A DNA stretch of 64,000 nucleotides from Casimicrobium huifangae (GTDB taxonomy: Bacteria > Pseudomonadota > Gammaproteobacteria > Burkholderiales > Casimicrobiaceae). Shown here one piece after another: positions 53,200 through 61,143 of this stretch. Both the position numbers and the translations under genes were made by a program. Where the stretch lies: assembly GCF_009746125.1 (NCBI RefSeq), contig NZ_CP041352.1, positions 4,076,436 through 4,140,435 of the forward strand, read 5' to 3'. Numbering within the stretch: the first letter of the stretch is position 1; each line of letters starts with the position of its first letter. The notes below the pieces were generated by a model. It did no database searches and was not told the origin of the DNA. It saw nothing but the letters and a program-made list of their open reading frames with translations.

Positions 53200-53314
53200 A
53201 GCTTTTTGGTGAAATCCGCATCGGAATTGGGCTTGTATCGATATTTTACGGATAGTCGACTTTGAGCGAAAAATAGGTTAGAGCCCAGAGCAAATGCGGG
53301 TTTCGACGAATAGT
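53200..53314. repeat. Stop-codon-associated palindromic repeat, copy F
   Basis: A 115-bp imperfect palindrome with TAGTCGACTT at 53253-53262. The left arm AGCTTTTTGGTGAAATCCGCAT and GGGCTTG starts 1 nt after the TAG stop (53196-53198) of the plus-strand hydrolase-fold gene. The right arm has AGAGCCCAGAG and GCGGGTTTCGACGAATAGT and ends 23 nt before the stop of the convergent midA gene. Confidence 0.85.
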
Positions 53315-53337
53315 CAATTACTTTCGCGAACTGGTAC

Positions 53338-54504
53338 TCACAACCGGAAGCATTGATCCACGGCAGCCAGCGAGGCGAGCCGTTCGACGGCCTCGCCCTT
53401 GCCGACGACCAGCACCTTGAACAGCTCTCCCATTTCGGCGGGTGAGACCAGTTTTTGCACGGCGTTGAGGGCATTGGCGTGTGCCGCCTCACTGGCGAAT
53501 TGCGCTCCCTGCAAGCGGTTCAGCAATCCGCCGTGCAACAGGAACTGCGCTTGTGTCGCGTAGCAGATCACGCTGGCGCCGGCGTCCACCGCCGCTTCTG
53601 CCATCGCGGTGAAATCCACATGCGCCGTGACGTCCTGCAATCCGGCGAGGATCAGCGGGTCAAAATGCACCCGCTGCTGATAATGGCACGCCAGCGTGCC
53701 GCTGCGGCGCTCGGCGAGGTAATACTCGCGGCGCGGAAAGCCGTAGTCGATGAAGCAGAGCGCGCCATCGCCCAGCCGGGATGCCAGCGTCGCGACCAAG
53801 GCTTCTGCTTCGAGATTGATCTCGCTCTGATAACCCTCGACCGGCGGCACGCGATGCTTCGCCGCCGCCAGCAACGCGCCGTCCAGCAGCGGCTGCCAGC
53901 GCCACTCGAAGTGATCGTCAATCATCGTAACGCGAGCCTGCTGGTAGTGGTCATCGGCAAAGCGCACCACCTCACAGGGGACTGCATCGAGTACTTCGTT
54001 GGCGAGCACGAGGCCGTCAATGCGCTTGGGGAGCGCGTCGAGCCAGGTGACGGGCAGGCCGCTGAGCGTTTGCCGTTGGCGCTCGCGCAGGTCGGCGCTC
54101 ACTTCGAGAATGCGATATGTCTGCGACGGCGCAGCTGCAAGAAAATCGCGCGCCAGCTTGCCGGTGCCGGCACCAAGCTCAATCACGACGCAGTCACCAA
54201 GCGGCGCGAAGGCGTCGGCGAGGGTGGCACCGAACAGGGATGACAGTTCGGGTGCGGTGACGAAATCGCCCGCGCCGCCCAGTTTGGTGGCGCCCGCCGC
54301 GTAGTAACCAAGGCCCGGCGCGTACAGCACCTGCTGCATAAAATCGGCGAATGAAATTGTCTGCTCTGCATTGCCCGTTGCCGGTGCCTGCGCGATTTGC
54401 GCACGCAGATGGGCGAGCACCCGCGCACCGTGTTCGGCAGCGACGGGTGAAGGTGGTGGCAGTCCGGCTTCGGTCGGATGCAGGGCAGGGTGAGGCGTAG
54501 CCAT
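53338..54504 (-). CDS. SAM-dependent methyltransferase, MidA/NDUFAF7 family
   Basis: 388 aa from the ATG at 54504. The SAM-binding motif is VVIELGAGTGKLARDFL; other family blocks are FADFMQQVLYAPGLGYYAAGATKLGGAGDFVTAPELSSLFGATLA, GLVLANEVLDAVPCEVVRF and ALCFIDYGFPRREYY. The mitochondrial homologue methylates a complex I arginine; a similar role on NADH dehydrogenase is possible. Its start lies 1 bp from the GTG of the divergent pteridine reductase gene, which is unusual. An ATG at 54567 would overlap that gene. Confidence 0.9.
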   Translation of the reverse strand: MATPHPALHPTEAGLPPPSPVAAEHGARVLAHLRAQIAQAPATGNAEQTISFADFMQQVLYAPGLGYYAAGATKLGGAGDFVTAPELSSLFGATLADAFAPLGDCVVIELGAGTGKLARDFLAAAPSQTYRILEVSADLRERQRQTLSGLPVTWLDALPKRIDGLVLANEVLDAVPCEVVRFADDHYQQARVTMIDDHFEWRWQPLLDGALLAAAKHRVPPVEGYQSEINLEAEALVATLASRLGDGALCFIDYGFPRREYYLAERRSGTLACHYQQRVHFDPLILAGLQDVTAHVDFTAMAEAAVDAGASVICYATQAQFLLHGGLLNRLQGAQFASEAAHANALNAVQKLVSPAEMGELFKVLVVGKGEAVERLASLAAVDQCFRL

Positions 54505-54505
54505 C

Positions 54506-55249
54506 GTGACGGGCAATGAACCGGTAGTGCTGGTGACGGGGGGCAGCCGACGCGTGGGTGCCGCCATTGTGCAACGCCTGCACCGCGAGGGCTGGCGGGT
54601 TGCGATTCATTATCGCGCATCGCAGCCGGAGGCCACCGCGCTGGCCGATCAACTGAACGCCATACGGCCCAACTCGGCACTGACCGTTGCGGCGGAGCTG
54701 CTTGAGGTAGCGGCACTGGCGCCGCTTGTTGCCCACGTGGTCGAACATTTCGGTCGGCTTGATGCACTGGTCAACAATGCCTCCACCTACTACGCGACGC
54801 CGATAGGGGACATCGCGATGCAGGACTGGGAGGCGCTGATGGGCAGCAATCTGCGGGCGCCGCTGTTTCTGGCGCTGGCGGCCGCGCCGCATCTGAAAAC
54901 CAGTGGCGGCAGCATCGTCAACATCACCGATATCCACACCGAGCGACCGATGCCGGACTATGTCGTCTACAACGTCGCCAAGGCCGGTTTGCGCGGCCTC
55001 ACCCATGCGCTGGCGCGCGATCTCGCGCCGGCAGTCCGGGTGAACGCGGTGGCGCCAGGGCCGATTGAGTGGCCGGATGACGGCCAGATTTCGCCAGTCG
55101 AGCGCGAGCGCATCCTGGCGCAGGTGCCGCTCCGTCGCGAAGGTGGCGTCGGGCAGATCGCGGACGCGGTGAAATACCTGATCTGTGACGCGCACTTTGT
55201 GACCGGCCACACGATCAATGTCGATGGTGGTCGCAGCATTGCACTGTAG
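54506..55249 (+). CDS. Pteridine reductase (SDR family)
   Basis: 247 aa from a GTG with GAGG 11 nt upstream. The cofactor motif VTGGSRRVGAAIVQRLHREGW has the Arg-containing TGxxxRxG of NADPH-using pteridine reductases/FolM, followed by DALVNNASTYYATP, and the catalytic Tyr/Lys in PDYVVYNVAKAGLRGLTHALARDLAPAVRVNAVAPGPI. It reduces dihydrobiopterin or dihydrofolate, or dihydromonapterin as for FolM. It is divergent from midA; both start codons are only 1 bp apart. Confidence 0.9.
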   Translation: MTGNEPVVLVTGGSRRVGAAIVQRLHREGWRVAIHYRASQPEATALADQLNAIRPNSALTVAAELLEVAALAPLVAHVVEHFGRLDALVNNASTYYATPIGDIAMQDWEALMGSNLRAPLFLALAAAPHLKTSGGSIVNITDIHTERPMPDYVVYNVAKAGLRGLTHALARDLAPAVRVNAVAPGPIEWPDDGQISPVERERILAQVPLRREGGVGQIADAVKYLICDAHFVTGHTINVDGGRSIAL

Positions 55250-55321
55250 CCGCCGCAGCCGGCGGTCTCATCGCCAAAGCCCAGTCGGGCGCCGTTTGCA
55301 GAGCCCGTGATATAAGGCCGC

Positions 55322-55807
55322 ATGATGTCAGATGACAGCGATCCAACACTGATGCGTCCGCCGCGTGCACGCGGCGCCAGCAAGGGCGAAGCTGAAAAGA
55401 ATGCCGCACCTGAAGATCAGGCGCTGAGCCCGGCGTTGGCCCGCTTTGGTCACGCCTGTTTTGTTGCGCTCGACAGCGTGCTGTGGCGACATCAGTTGAG
55501 CATGCTCGAATGGCAGGCGCTGGCGGCGATATTCACGCTGGGTGAGCCGACCATTTCCCAGATTTCCAGGCGGGTTTACCGTTCTCCGTCACAAACAACC
55601 GTGCTGATGAACCGGTTGGCGGGGCGGGGCTGGGTGCGTGAGTTGGGCGAGCGGCCGTCAAAGTTTGCCTTGACCGACAAATCGCTGGAAGTGCTGCCGT
55701 ATCCGTCCGCGCTCAGCACGGCACTGGAACAGCGTGTCAATCACGCGCTGACGGAAGACCAGCAGGCACTGCTCGCGCAACTGCTGTGGAAGGTGCTTTC
55801 GGCCTAG
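55322..55807 (+). CDS. MarR-like winged-helix regulator
   Basis: 161 aa. After a charged, unstructured N-terminus of about 35 residues comes a winged HTH: HQLSMLEWQALAAIFTLGEPTISQISRRVYRSPSQTTVLMNRLAGRGWVRELGERPSKFALTDKSLEVL, which follows the MarR pattern (recognition helix SPSQTTVLMNRLAGRGWV, wing RELGERPSKFALT). Dimerisation helices flank it. An extended -10 (TGATATAAG, 55308-55316) ends 5 nt before the ATG, suggesting a leaderless mRNA. Ligand and targets unknown. Confidence 0.78.
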   Translation: MMSDDSDPTLMRPPRARGASKGEAEKNAAPEDQALSPALARFGHACFVALDSVLWRHQLSMLEWQALAAIFTLGEPTISQISRRVYRSPSQTTVLMNRLAGRGWVRELGERPSKFALTDKSLEVLPYPSALSTALEQRVNHALTEDQQALLAQLLWKVLSA

Positions 55808-55859
55808 CGTTTGGCCAGAGCGCTGCCCGAACCCGGGCAGCCACCACCTGTGCGACCGA

Positions 55860-56390
55860 TCAGGGAATGTAGTCGGCGCTGACCGGCCGCCACATGTGCA
55901 GCTTGTCGAGATAGGCGCCCGCCGTCTTCACCGCGCGCGTTTCACGGCCAAAGCTCTGGAAGCCCTGCCGCGAGTACAGGCGTACCGCAGGCAAGTTGTC
56001 CGCCGTCACCGTCAGGTTGATGATCTCGATGCCATGCATGCGCCGCGCCGCCGCCAGCGCCTCATCGACCAGGCGACGACCGATGCCACCGTTGGCGAAG
56101 TCTTTCATCACGTACATCGCCGTCAACGCGACCTTGTGACGCTCGCGGACGCGCTGGAAAGCCTCAAGACGTACGGTGCCGATCAGCGCATCGGCGGCGT
56201 CGAATGCGCCCAGCGTCGCCGTGGTCGGGTCGGCGAGACGTTTTGACCACCATTCGATCGGTTTGGTGGCCCGTTCCTCGAACGTGGAGGTGAACGCTGT
56301 GTCGTGTTCACTGTACCCCCGGAGCATCAACGCGCGGTAGATACCGCCGTGAGTGGGCTCCAGTTGTTTGATCGATACGCCTACGCTCAT
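55860..56390 (-). CDS. GNAT-family N-acetyltransferase
   Basis: 176 aa. The GNAT fold shows as VALTAMYVMKDFANGGIGRRLVDEALAAARRMHGIEIINLTVTADNLPAVRLYSRQGFQSFGRETRAVK: the Q/RxxGxG/A acetyl-CoA loop is in GGIGRRLV and the C-terminal motif B is LTVTADNLPAVRLYSRQGF. Substrate unknown. It is downstream of the RND operon on the same strand, 18 bp after its stop, and may be co-transcribed. Confidence 0.88.
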   Translation of the reverse strand: MSVGVSIKQLEPTHGGIYRALMLRGYSEHDTAFTSTFEERATKPIEWWSKRLADPTTATLGAFDAADALIGTVRLEAFQRVRERHKVALTAMYVMKDFANGGIGRRLVDEALAAARRMHGIEIINLTVTADNLPAVRLYSRQGFQSFGRETRAVKTAGAYLDKLHMWRPVSADYIP

Positions 56391-56408
56391 GCCAGCTCCG
56401 TCAGTGGA

Positions 56409-59400
56409 CTACTCCCCGGCCACATGCGCGGGCTGCTGGGCGAGCTGTTCCGCTCTTGCCACCTCCCGTGCGCGCTCGCCCCTCTGTTGTCGAGCGAAGA
56501 GAGTGTACGCCGTCGGCACCACAAACAGCGTGAGCACGGTGCCCAGCATCAGCCCGCCAACGATCACCCAGCCAATCACCTGTCGGCTTTCGGCGCCGGC
56601 GCCGACCGCGCGGGCGAGCGGGATGGCACCAAGCACCATGGCGCCGGTGGTCATCAGGATAGGCCGCAGACGCAGCTCACAGGCTTCAACCACCGCCTCG
56701 CGGATGCCCCGGCCCTGATCGCGCAACTGATTGGCGAATTCGACCAGCAGGATGCCGTGCTTGGTGATAAGGCCCACCAGCGTGATCAGACCGATCTGCG
56801 AATAGATATTCAGCGTATTGCCGGTCAACTGCAGGGCCAGCAAGGCGCCGGTCATCGACAGCGGCACCGTGAGCATGATGATGAAAGGATCGACAAAGCT
56901 CTCGAACTGCGCCGCCAGCACCAGATAGATGAAGCCCAGTGCCAGCAGGAACACGAAGTAAATGTCGCTCGACGAGTCGCGGAATTCGCGCGCCTGACCG
57001 GACAGATCGGTCTGCACCGTGGACGGTAGCACGCGCTTGGCGGCTTCGTTCATGTAGGCCAGCGCTTCACCCTGGGTGAATCCCGGCGCCAGGTTAGCGT
57101 TGACCGTCGCCGCGCGCACCCGCTGGAAGTGGGCGATGCCGCGCGGGCTGACACCCTCGCGCACGGTGACCAGATTGGACAGCGGCACCATGTCGCCAGC
57201 CCGGTTACGCACGTTGATCTCGCTGATGCGCTCCGGCGTGTCACGACCGTCGCGGGCGACCTGCACGATAACGTCGTACTGCTCGCCATCCTGTTTGAAG
57301 CGGGTCACCAGACGGCCACCGAGCATGGTCTCCAGCGTGCGGCCAACGACGTCGACGTTGGCACCGACATCAAGCACCTTGTCGCGATTGACGCGCACGC
57401 GCAGCTCTGGCGTGTTCATGCGCAGATCGGTATCGATATTCTGGAAGCCGGGATTCTTCTGCATCTCGTTCTGCATGGCGCGCACGAAGCTCTGCATCTG
57501 CTCGTACGGCACCGCGGCGAGGATGACAAATTCAATCGGCTTCGCGCGTGGGCTCTGCCCGAGAGAACCCGGTTGCGACGGGAAGGCCTGGACGCCGGCA
57601 ATACCCTGGAACTTCGGCATCAGCTCCTTGGCGACATCGGCCTGCGAGCGGCTGCGGTCGTTCCAGTCCTTCAGGCGCAGCAGCGCGGTGCCGTCCGCCA
57701 CGTTCGGGAAGCCGCCGTTGCCGCCGTAGACGTTGGTTTCTGGCAGCGTCTTGTAGATGCCTTCGATCTGCTGCACATACTTCATCAGATAGTCGGACGT
57801 CGAGCCTTCCGGCGCCGAGACGAAACCGAAGATCACGCCGCGATCTTCCAGCGGCGACAGCTCCGTCTTGGTCATCTTGAACAGCAGACCGGCAGCGCCG
57901 GCAACGATCAGTGCCACCAGAACCACGATCAGGCGGTTGTCGAGCGCCACGTTGAGCAACCGCTTGTAGCCGCGGGTGAACGCGTTGAAACCGTCTTCGA
58001 TCCAGTTGTAGATTTTTGAGTGCCGGGTCTGGTGCGTCAGCAACATCGAGCACATCATCGGCGACAGCGTCAGCGCCACGAAGCCCGATACCACCACGGC
58101 GCCCGCGAGTGCCAGCGCAAACTCGATGAACAGCCGCCCGGTACGGCCCGTCGCAAAGGCCAGCGGCGCGAACACGGCCGCCAGCGTCAGTGTCATGGCG
58201 ACCACCGCGAAGCCGATCTCGCGGGTGCCGATCAGCGCCGCCTGCAGCCGCCCCATGCCATTCTCGATGTGGCGATGGATGTTTTCGAGCACCACAATGG
58301 CGTCGTCCACCACCAGCCCGACCGCGAGCACCATGGCCAGCAGCGTCAGCGTGTTGATGGTGAAACCGAACGCGTACATGATGAAGAAGGCACCGGTCAG
58401 CGCCACCGGAATGGTGATCAGCGGAATGATGGTGGCGCGCAGGCTGCGCAGGAAGAAGAAGATGACGATGGCGACCAGCACCACCGCTTCACCGATGGTC
58501 GAGAACACTGCCTTGATCGACTGCGCGATGAACACGGAGCTGTCGTAGTTCAGCTCAATCTTCATGCCCTTGGGCAGCGACTCCTGAATGCGCGGGATCT
58601 CGGCGATCGCGGCCTTCGACAACTCAAGCGGGTTGCCGGTGGATTGCCGGATGATGCCGAAGCCCACCGCCGTCTTGCCCATGAAGCGCTGGAAGCCGCG
58701 CTCTTCGGCGGCACCCACCTCAACCTTCGCCACATCGCGGATGCGGATCGGATAGCCACCCGACTGGGCGACGACGATGGCGCCGAATTCCTCCGGCGTC
58801 TGCAGATCGGTCTGCGCCAGCACGTTGAACTCACGCAGGCGGCTTTCGATGCGACCGGCCGGAATTTCCACGTTCTGTGCACGCAGCGCGCTCTCGACAT
58901 CAGCCACAGTCAGCCGGTAGGCCGCGAGCTTGGTCGGCTCGATGTTGATGCGCATCGAGGTCTTGCGTTCACCGAAGATGCGCAGATCCGCCGCGCCAGG
59001 CAACACCAGCAGGCGTGGTTTGATGATGCGGTTCACCGCGTCCGAGAGTTGCAGTGAATTGTGCGTCTCCGACGTCAGCGCAAACCACATCACGGGGAAT
59101 GAATCGGCCTCGACCTTGGCGATCACCGGCTCATCGGCAGCCTCAGGCAGGCGCGCGCGTACGCGGGCGACCTTGTCGCGCACTTCGGCGGCGGCGACGT
59201 CCGGGTCCTTGGTGATCTTGAAGCTGACAGTGATATCGCTGCGCTCCGAGCGCGAGTTCGAGGTGATCAGATTGACGCCTTCGATGCCGGACAGCGAATC
59301 CTCCAGCGTCTTGGTGATCTGCGACTCGATCACCTCGGGCGAGGCGCCTTTGTAGCCGGTGCTGACGCTGACGATGGGCTCGTCGATCTTCGGGTATTCG

Positions 59401-59504
59401 CGCACCGACAAGCGCTGATAGCCGATGAGGCCGAGCAGCACCACCACCAGCGAGAGCACCGTGGCGAGCACCGGACGTTTGATACAGAGATCGAAGAAGT
59501 TCAT
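56409..59504 (-). CDS. RND efflux transporter (HAE1 family)
   Basis: 1031 aa, 12 TM RND pump of the MexI/VexB-like type, beginning MNFFDLCIKRPVLATVLSLVVVLLGLIGYQRLSVREYPKIDEPIV. The TM4 proton-relay Asp pair is in [25 protein letters not shown], followed by LRSLRATIIPLITIPVALTGAFFIMYAFGF. The late repeat is GLITLVGLITKHGILLVEFANQLRDQG. It is distinct from the MdtBC-like pair at 13.6-19.9 kb (one RND subunit, different N-terminus). Its adaptor gene is upstream, with repeat copy G between them; no outer-membrane factor is adjacent. Confidence 0.94.
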   Translation of the reverse strand: MNFFDLCIKRPVLATVLSLVVVLLGLIGYQRLSVREYPKIDEPIVSVSTGYKGASPEVIESQITKTLEDSLSGIEGVNLITSNSRSERSDITVSFKITKDPDVAAAEVRDKVARVRARLPEAADEPVIAKVEADSFPVMWFALTSETHNSLQLSDAVNRIIKPRLLVLPGAADLRIFGERKTSMRINIEPTKLAAYRLTVADVESALRAQNVEIPAGRIESRLREFNVLAQTDLQTPEEFGAIVVAQSGGYPIRIRDVAKVEVGAAEERGFQRFMGKTAVGFGIIRQSTGNPLELSKAAIAEIPRIQESLPKGMKIELNYDSSVFIAQSIKAVFSTIGEAVVLVAIVIFFFLRSLRATIIPLITIPVALTGAFFIMYAFGFTINTLTLLAMVLAVGLVVDDAIVVLENIHRHIENGMGRLQAALIGTREIGFAVVAMTLTLAAVFAPLAFATGRTGRLFIEFALALAGAVVVSGFVALTLSPMMCSMLLTHQTRHSKIYNWIEDGFNAFTRGYKRLLNVALDNRLIVVLVALIVAGAAGLLFKMTKTELSPLEDRGVIFGFVSAPEGSTSDYLMKYVQQIEGIYKTLPETNVYGGNGGFPNVADGTALLRLKDWNDRSRSQADVAKELMPKFQGIAGVQAFPSQPGSLGQSPRAKPIEFVILAAVPYEQMQSFVRAMQNEMQKNPGFQNIDTDLRMNTPELRVRVNRDKVLDVGANVDVVGRTLETMLGGRLVTRFKQDGEQYDVIVQVARDGRDTPERISEINVRNRAGDMVPLSNLVTVREGVSPRGIAHFQRVRAATVNANLAPGFTQGEALAYMNEAAKRVLPSTVQTDLSGQAREFRDSSSDIYFVFLLALGFIYLVLAAQFESFVDPFIIMLTVPLSMTGALLALQLTGNTLNIYSQIGLITLVGLITKHGILLVEFANQLRDQGRGIREAVVEACELRLRPILMTTGAMVLGAIPLARAVGAGAESRQVIGWVIVGGLMLGTVLTLFVVPTAYTLFARQQRGERAREVARAEQLAQQPAHVAGE

Positions 59505-59572
59505 GATTTCGACTCCAGGGACTTGCGGCGGAGGGCGCCGGATCGCCGTAACCCGGCGATCAGAAAACGATC

Positions 59573-59687
59573 AGCTTTTCGACGTAACGACCATTTGACA
59601 AGGGCTGAGCAGTCGAAAAAGCCGATTATCGACTTTCACAAGAATGCGCTCTCAGCCCGCGTGAAATAGTGCTTTCAACAAAAAGCC
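59573..59687. repeat. Stop-codon-associated palindromic repeat, copy G
   Basis: A roughly 115-bp imperfect palindrome with a degenerate core TTATCGACTT (59626-59635). The left arm is AGCTTTTCGACGTAACGACCATTT and GGGCTGAG; the right arm is TCAGCCCGCG and GTGCTTTCAACAAAAAGC. On the minus strand it starts 1 nt after the TAG stop (59689-59691) of the adaptor gene, with the same junction (TAGC-R-GCTTTTTG) as copy F. Confidence 0.8.
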
Positions 59688-59688
59688 G

Positions 59689-60957
59689 CTAACTCTTTTT
59701 TTCTGTGGCGGGCGCCGCCGATGGTGCGGGTGTCGCGGCACCTGGCTTCGGCGCCTGACCAGCCTTGGCCATATCGGCACCGCCAGCGGCGGGGCTGCCA
59801 CCGCTCGCCGGTCGCACCGCGGCGCCATCACGCAAGCGCTGCCAGCCGGCGACGACAATGGTGTCACTGCCGCTGATGCCTTCGACGATTTCCACCTTGC
59901 CATCACGGCGCTGGCCCACTTCGACCTTGGTGCGCATGGCGCGGCCATCGACCACCTTGAACATGATCTGCTCTTCGCCCTGCATCGCCACCGACTGCTC
60001 CGGCACCACCACGGTGTCGCCAGTGTCGGCCAGCGTCAGCCGCACGCGGGCAAACATGCCCGGCTTCAGTGCACCGCCGTGATTGTCCATCTGCGCCCGC
60101 AGCACCACTGCGCGGCCAGCAGTATCAAGCTGCGGATTCACCGCATAGACGCGACCGGAATACGGCTTGCCCGGCAAGGCGTCTAGCGAGACCGAGAGCG
60201 CCTGCCCGACACTGATCTTGGACTGGAACAGCTCGGGCACCTTGAAGTCCACCTTGATCGGGTCGGTCTTCTCCAGATTGACGATGTCTTGCCCATCCTT
60301 CACATAGTCGCCGACGCTCGCCGAGCGCAGCCCGACGGTGCCGGAGAAGGGTGACTTGATCACCAGTTTGGTCAGCTTTGCCTCGGCCAGCGATACCGTG
60401 GCATCCGCCACGCGCAATGCGTTCTCGGCTTCGTCACGCGCCTGCCCCGAGATGAAGTTCTTCTGTTGCAGTTCGACGGCGCGGTCGAATTTCGCCTTGG
60501 CCAGCTTCTGGTTGGCCTTCGCCTGCTCCAGCTCGGCGCGGGCCAGCGAATCGTCCAGTTGCACCAGCACCTGCCCTGCCTTCACCGGCTGGCCTTCCTT
60601 GAAGTTGAGCGCAGTGATGCGGCCCGACTGCTCGGCGCGCACGATTACCGATTCATCAGAGCGCAAGCTGCCCACCGCCGTCACGCTCTTAGGCCAGTTG
60701 AGTTTTTCCGGCTTGCCGAGCTCCACTGGCGTGCCACTACCGCCACCCGCGGCGCCTGCGGGCGCCGCGCCCTTGCTGGCGCCACCGTCGGCAGCCTTCT
60801 TTTCACCCTCGCCCGACTTCACTGCGGGCGCCGGCGCGGCCGCTTGCGGCGCAGGTGCTGGCGTTGCCGGCTTGCCAAGACCAAAAAGGAACATCGCTCC
60901 GGCGCCCAGTACAGCGCCAAGCACAGCCACCACAATGCCGTAAACCGTTTTCTTCAT
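59689..60957 (-). CDS. RND periplasmic adaptor (membrane fusion protein)
   Basis: 422 aa from the ATG with GGGAA upstream. The N-terminal anchor (KKTVYGIVVAVLGAVLGAGAMFLFGLG) is followed by an Ala/Pro-rich linker, the barrel-sandwich half SVTAVGSLRSDESVIVRAEQSGRITALNFKEGQPVKAGQVL, a hairpin (ELEQAKANQKLAKAKFDRAVELQQKNFISGQARDEAEN), the second half KSPFSGTVGLRSASVGDYV, and a C-terminal MP domain (DTVVVPEQSVAMQGEEQIMFKV). The C-terminus is Ala/Pro-rich. It links the adjacent RND pump to an outer-membrane factor encoded elsewhere. Confidence 0.93.
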   Translation of the reverse strand: MKKTVYGIVVAVLGAVLGAGAMFLFGLGKPATPAPAPQAAAPAPAVKSGEGEKKAADGGASKGAAPAGAAGGGSGTPVELGKPEKLNWPKSVTAVGSLRSDESVIVRAEQSGRITALNFKEGQPVKAGQVLVQLDDSLARAELEQAKANQKLAKAKFDRAVELQQKNFISGQARDEAENALRVADATVSLAEAKLTKLVIKSPFSGTVGLRSASVGDYVKDGQDIVNLEKTDPIKVDFKVPELFQSKISVGQALSVSLDALPGKPYSGRVYAVNPQLDTAGRAVVLRAQMDNHGGALKPGMFARVRLTLADTGDTVVVPEQSVAMQGEEQIMFKVVDGRAMRTKVEVGQRRDGKVEIVEGISGSDTIVVAGWQRLRDGAAVRPASGGSPAAGGADMAKAGQAPKPGAATPAPSAAPATEKKS

Positions 60958-61143
60958 GAATTCCCGCGCGTGCTCGCGCAACCCCTCAAACGCCAGCGAT
61001 TATGCGCTTGTATGACAACAATTGACGTGCTGGTGTTCCCGCAATTCCGGACCCGATTGAGCGGCACCGAAACTGCACGGACGAGCAACATGCCCGTTCC
61101 GTATCATGTACGACCGATGCCATCTCCACCTGACCAACCGGCC

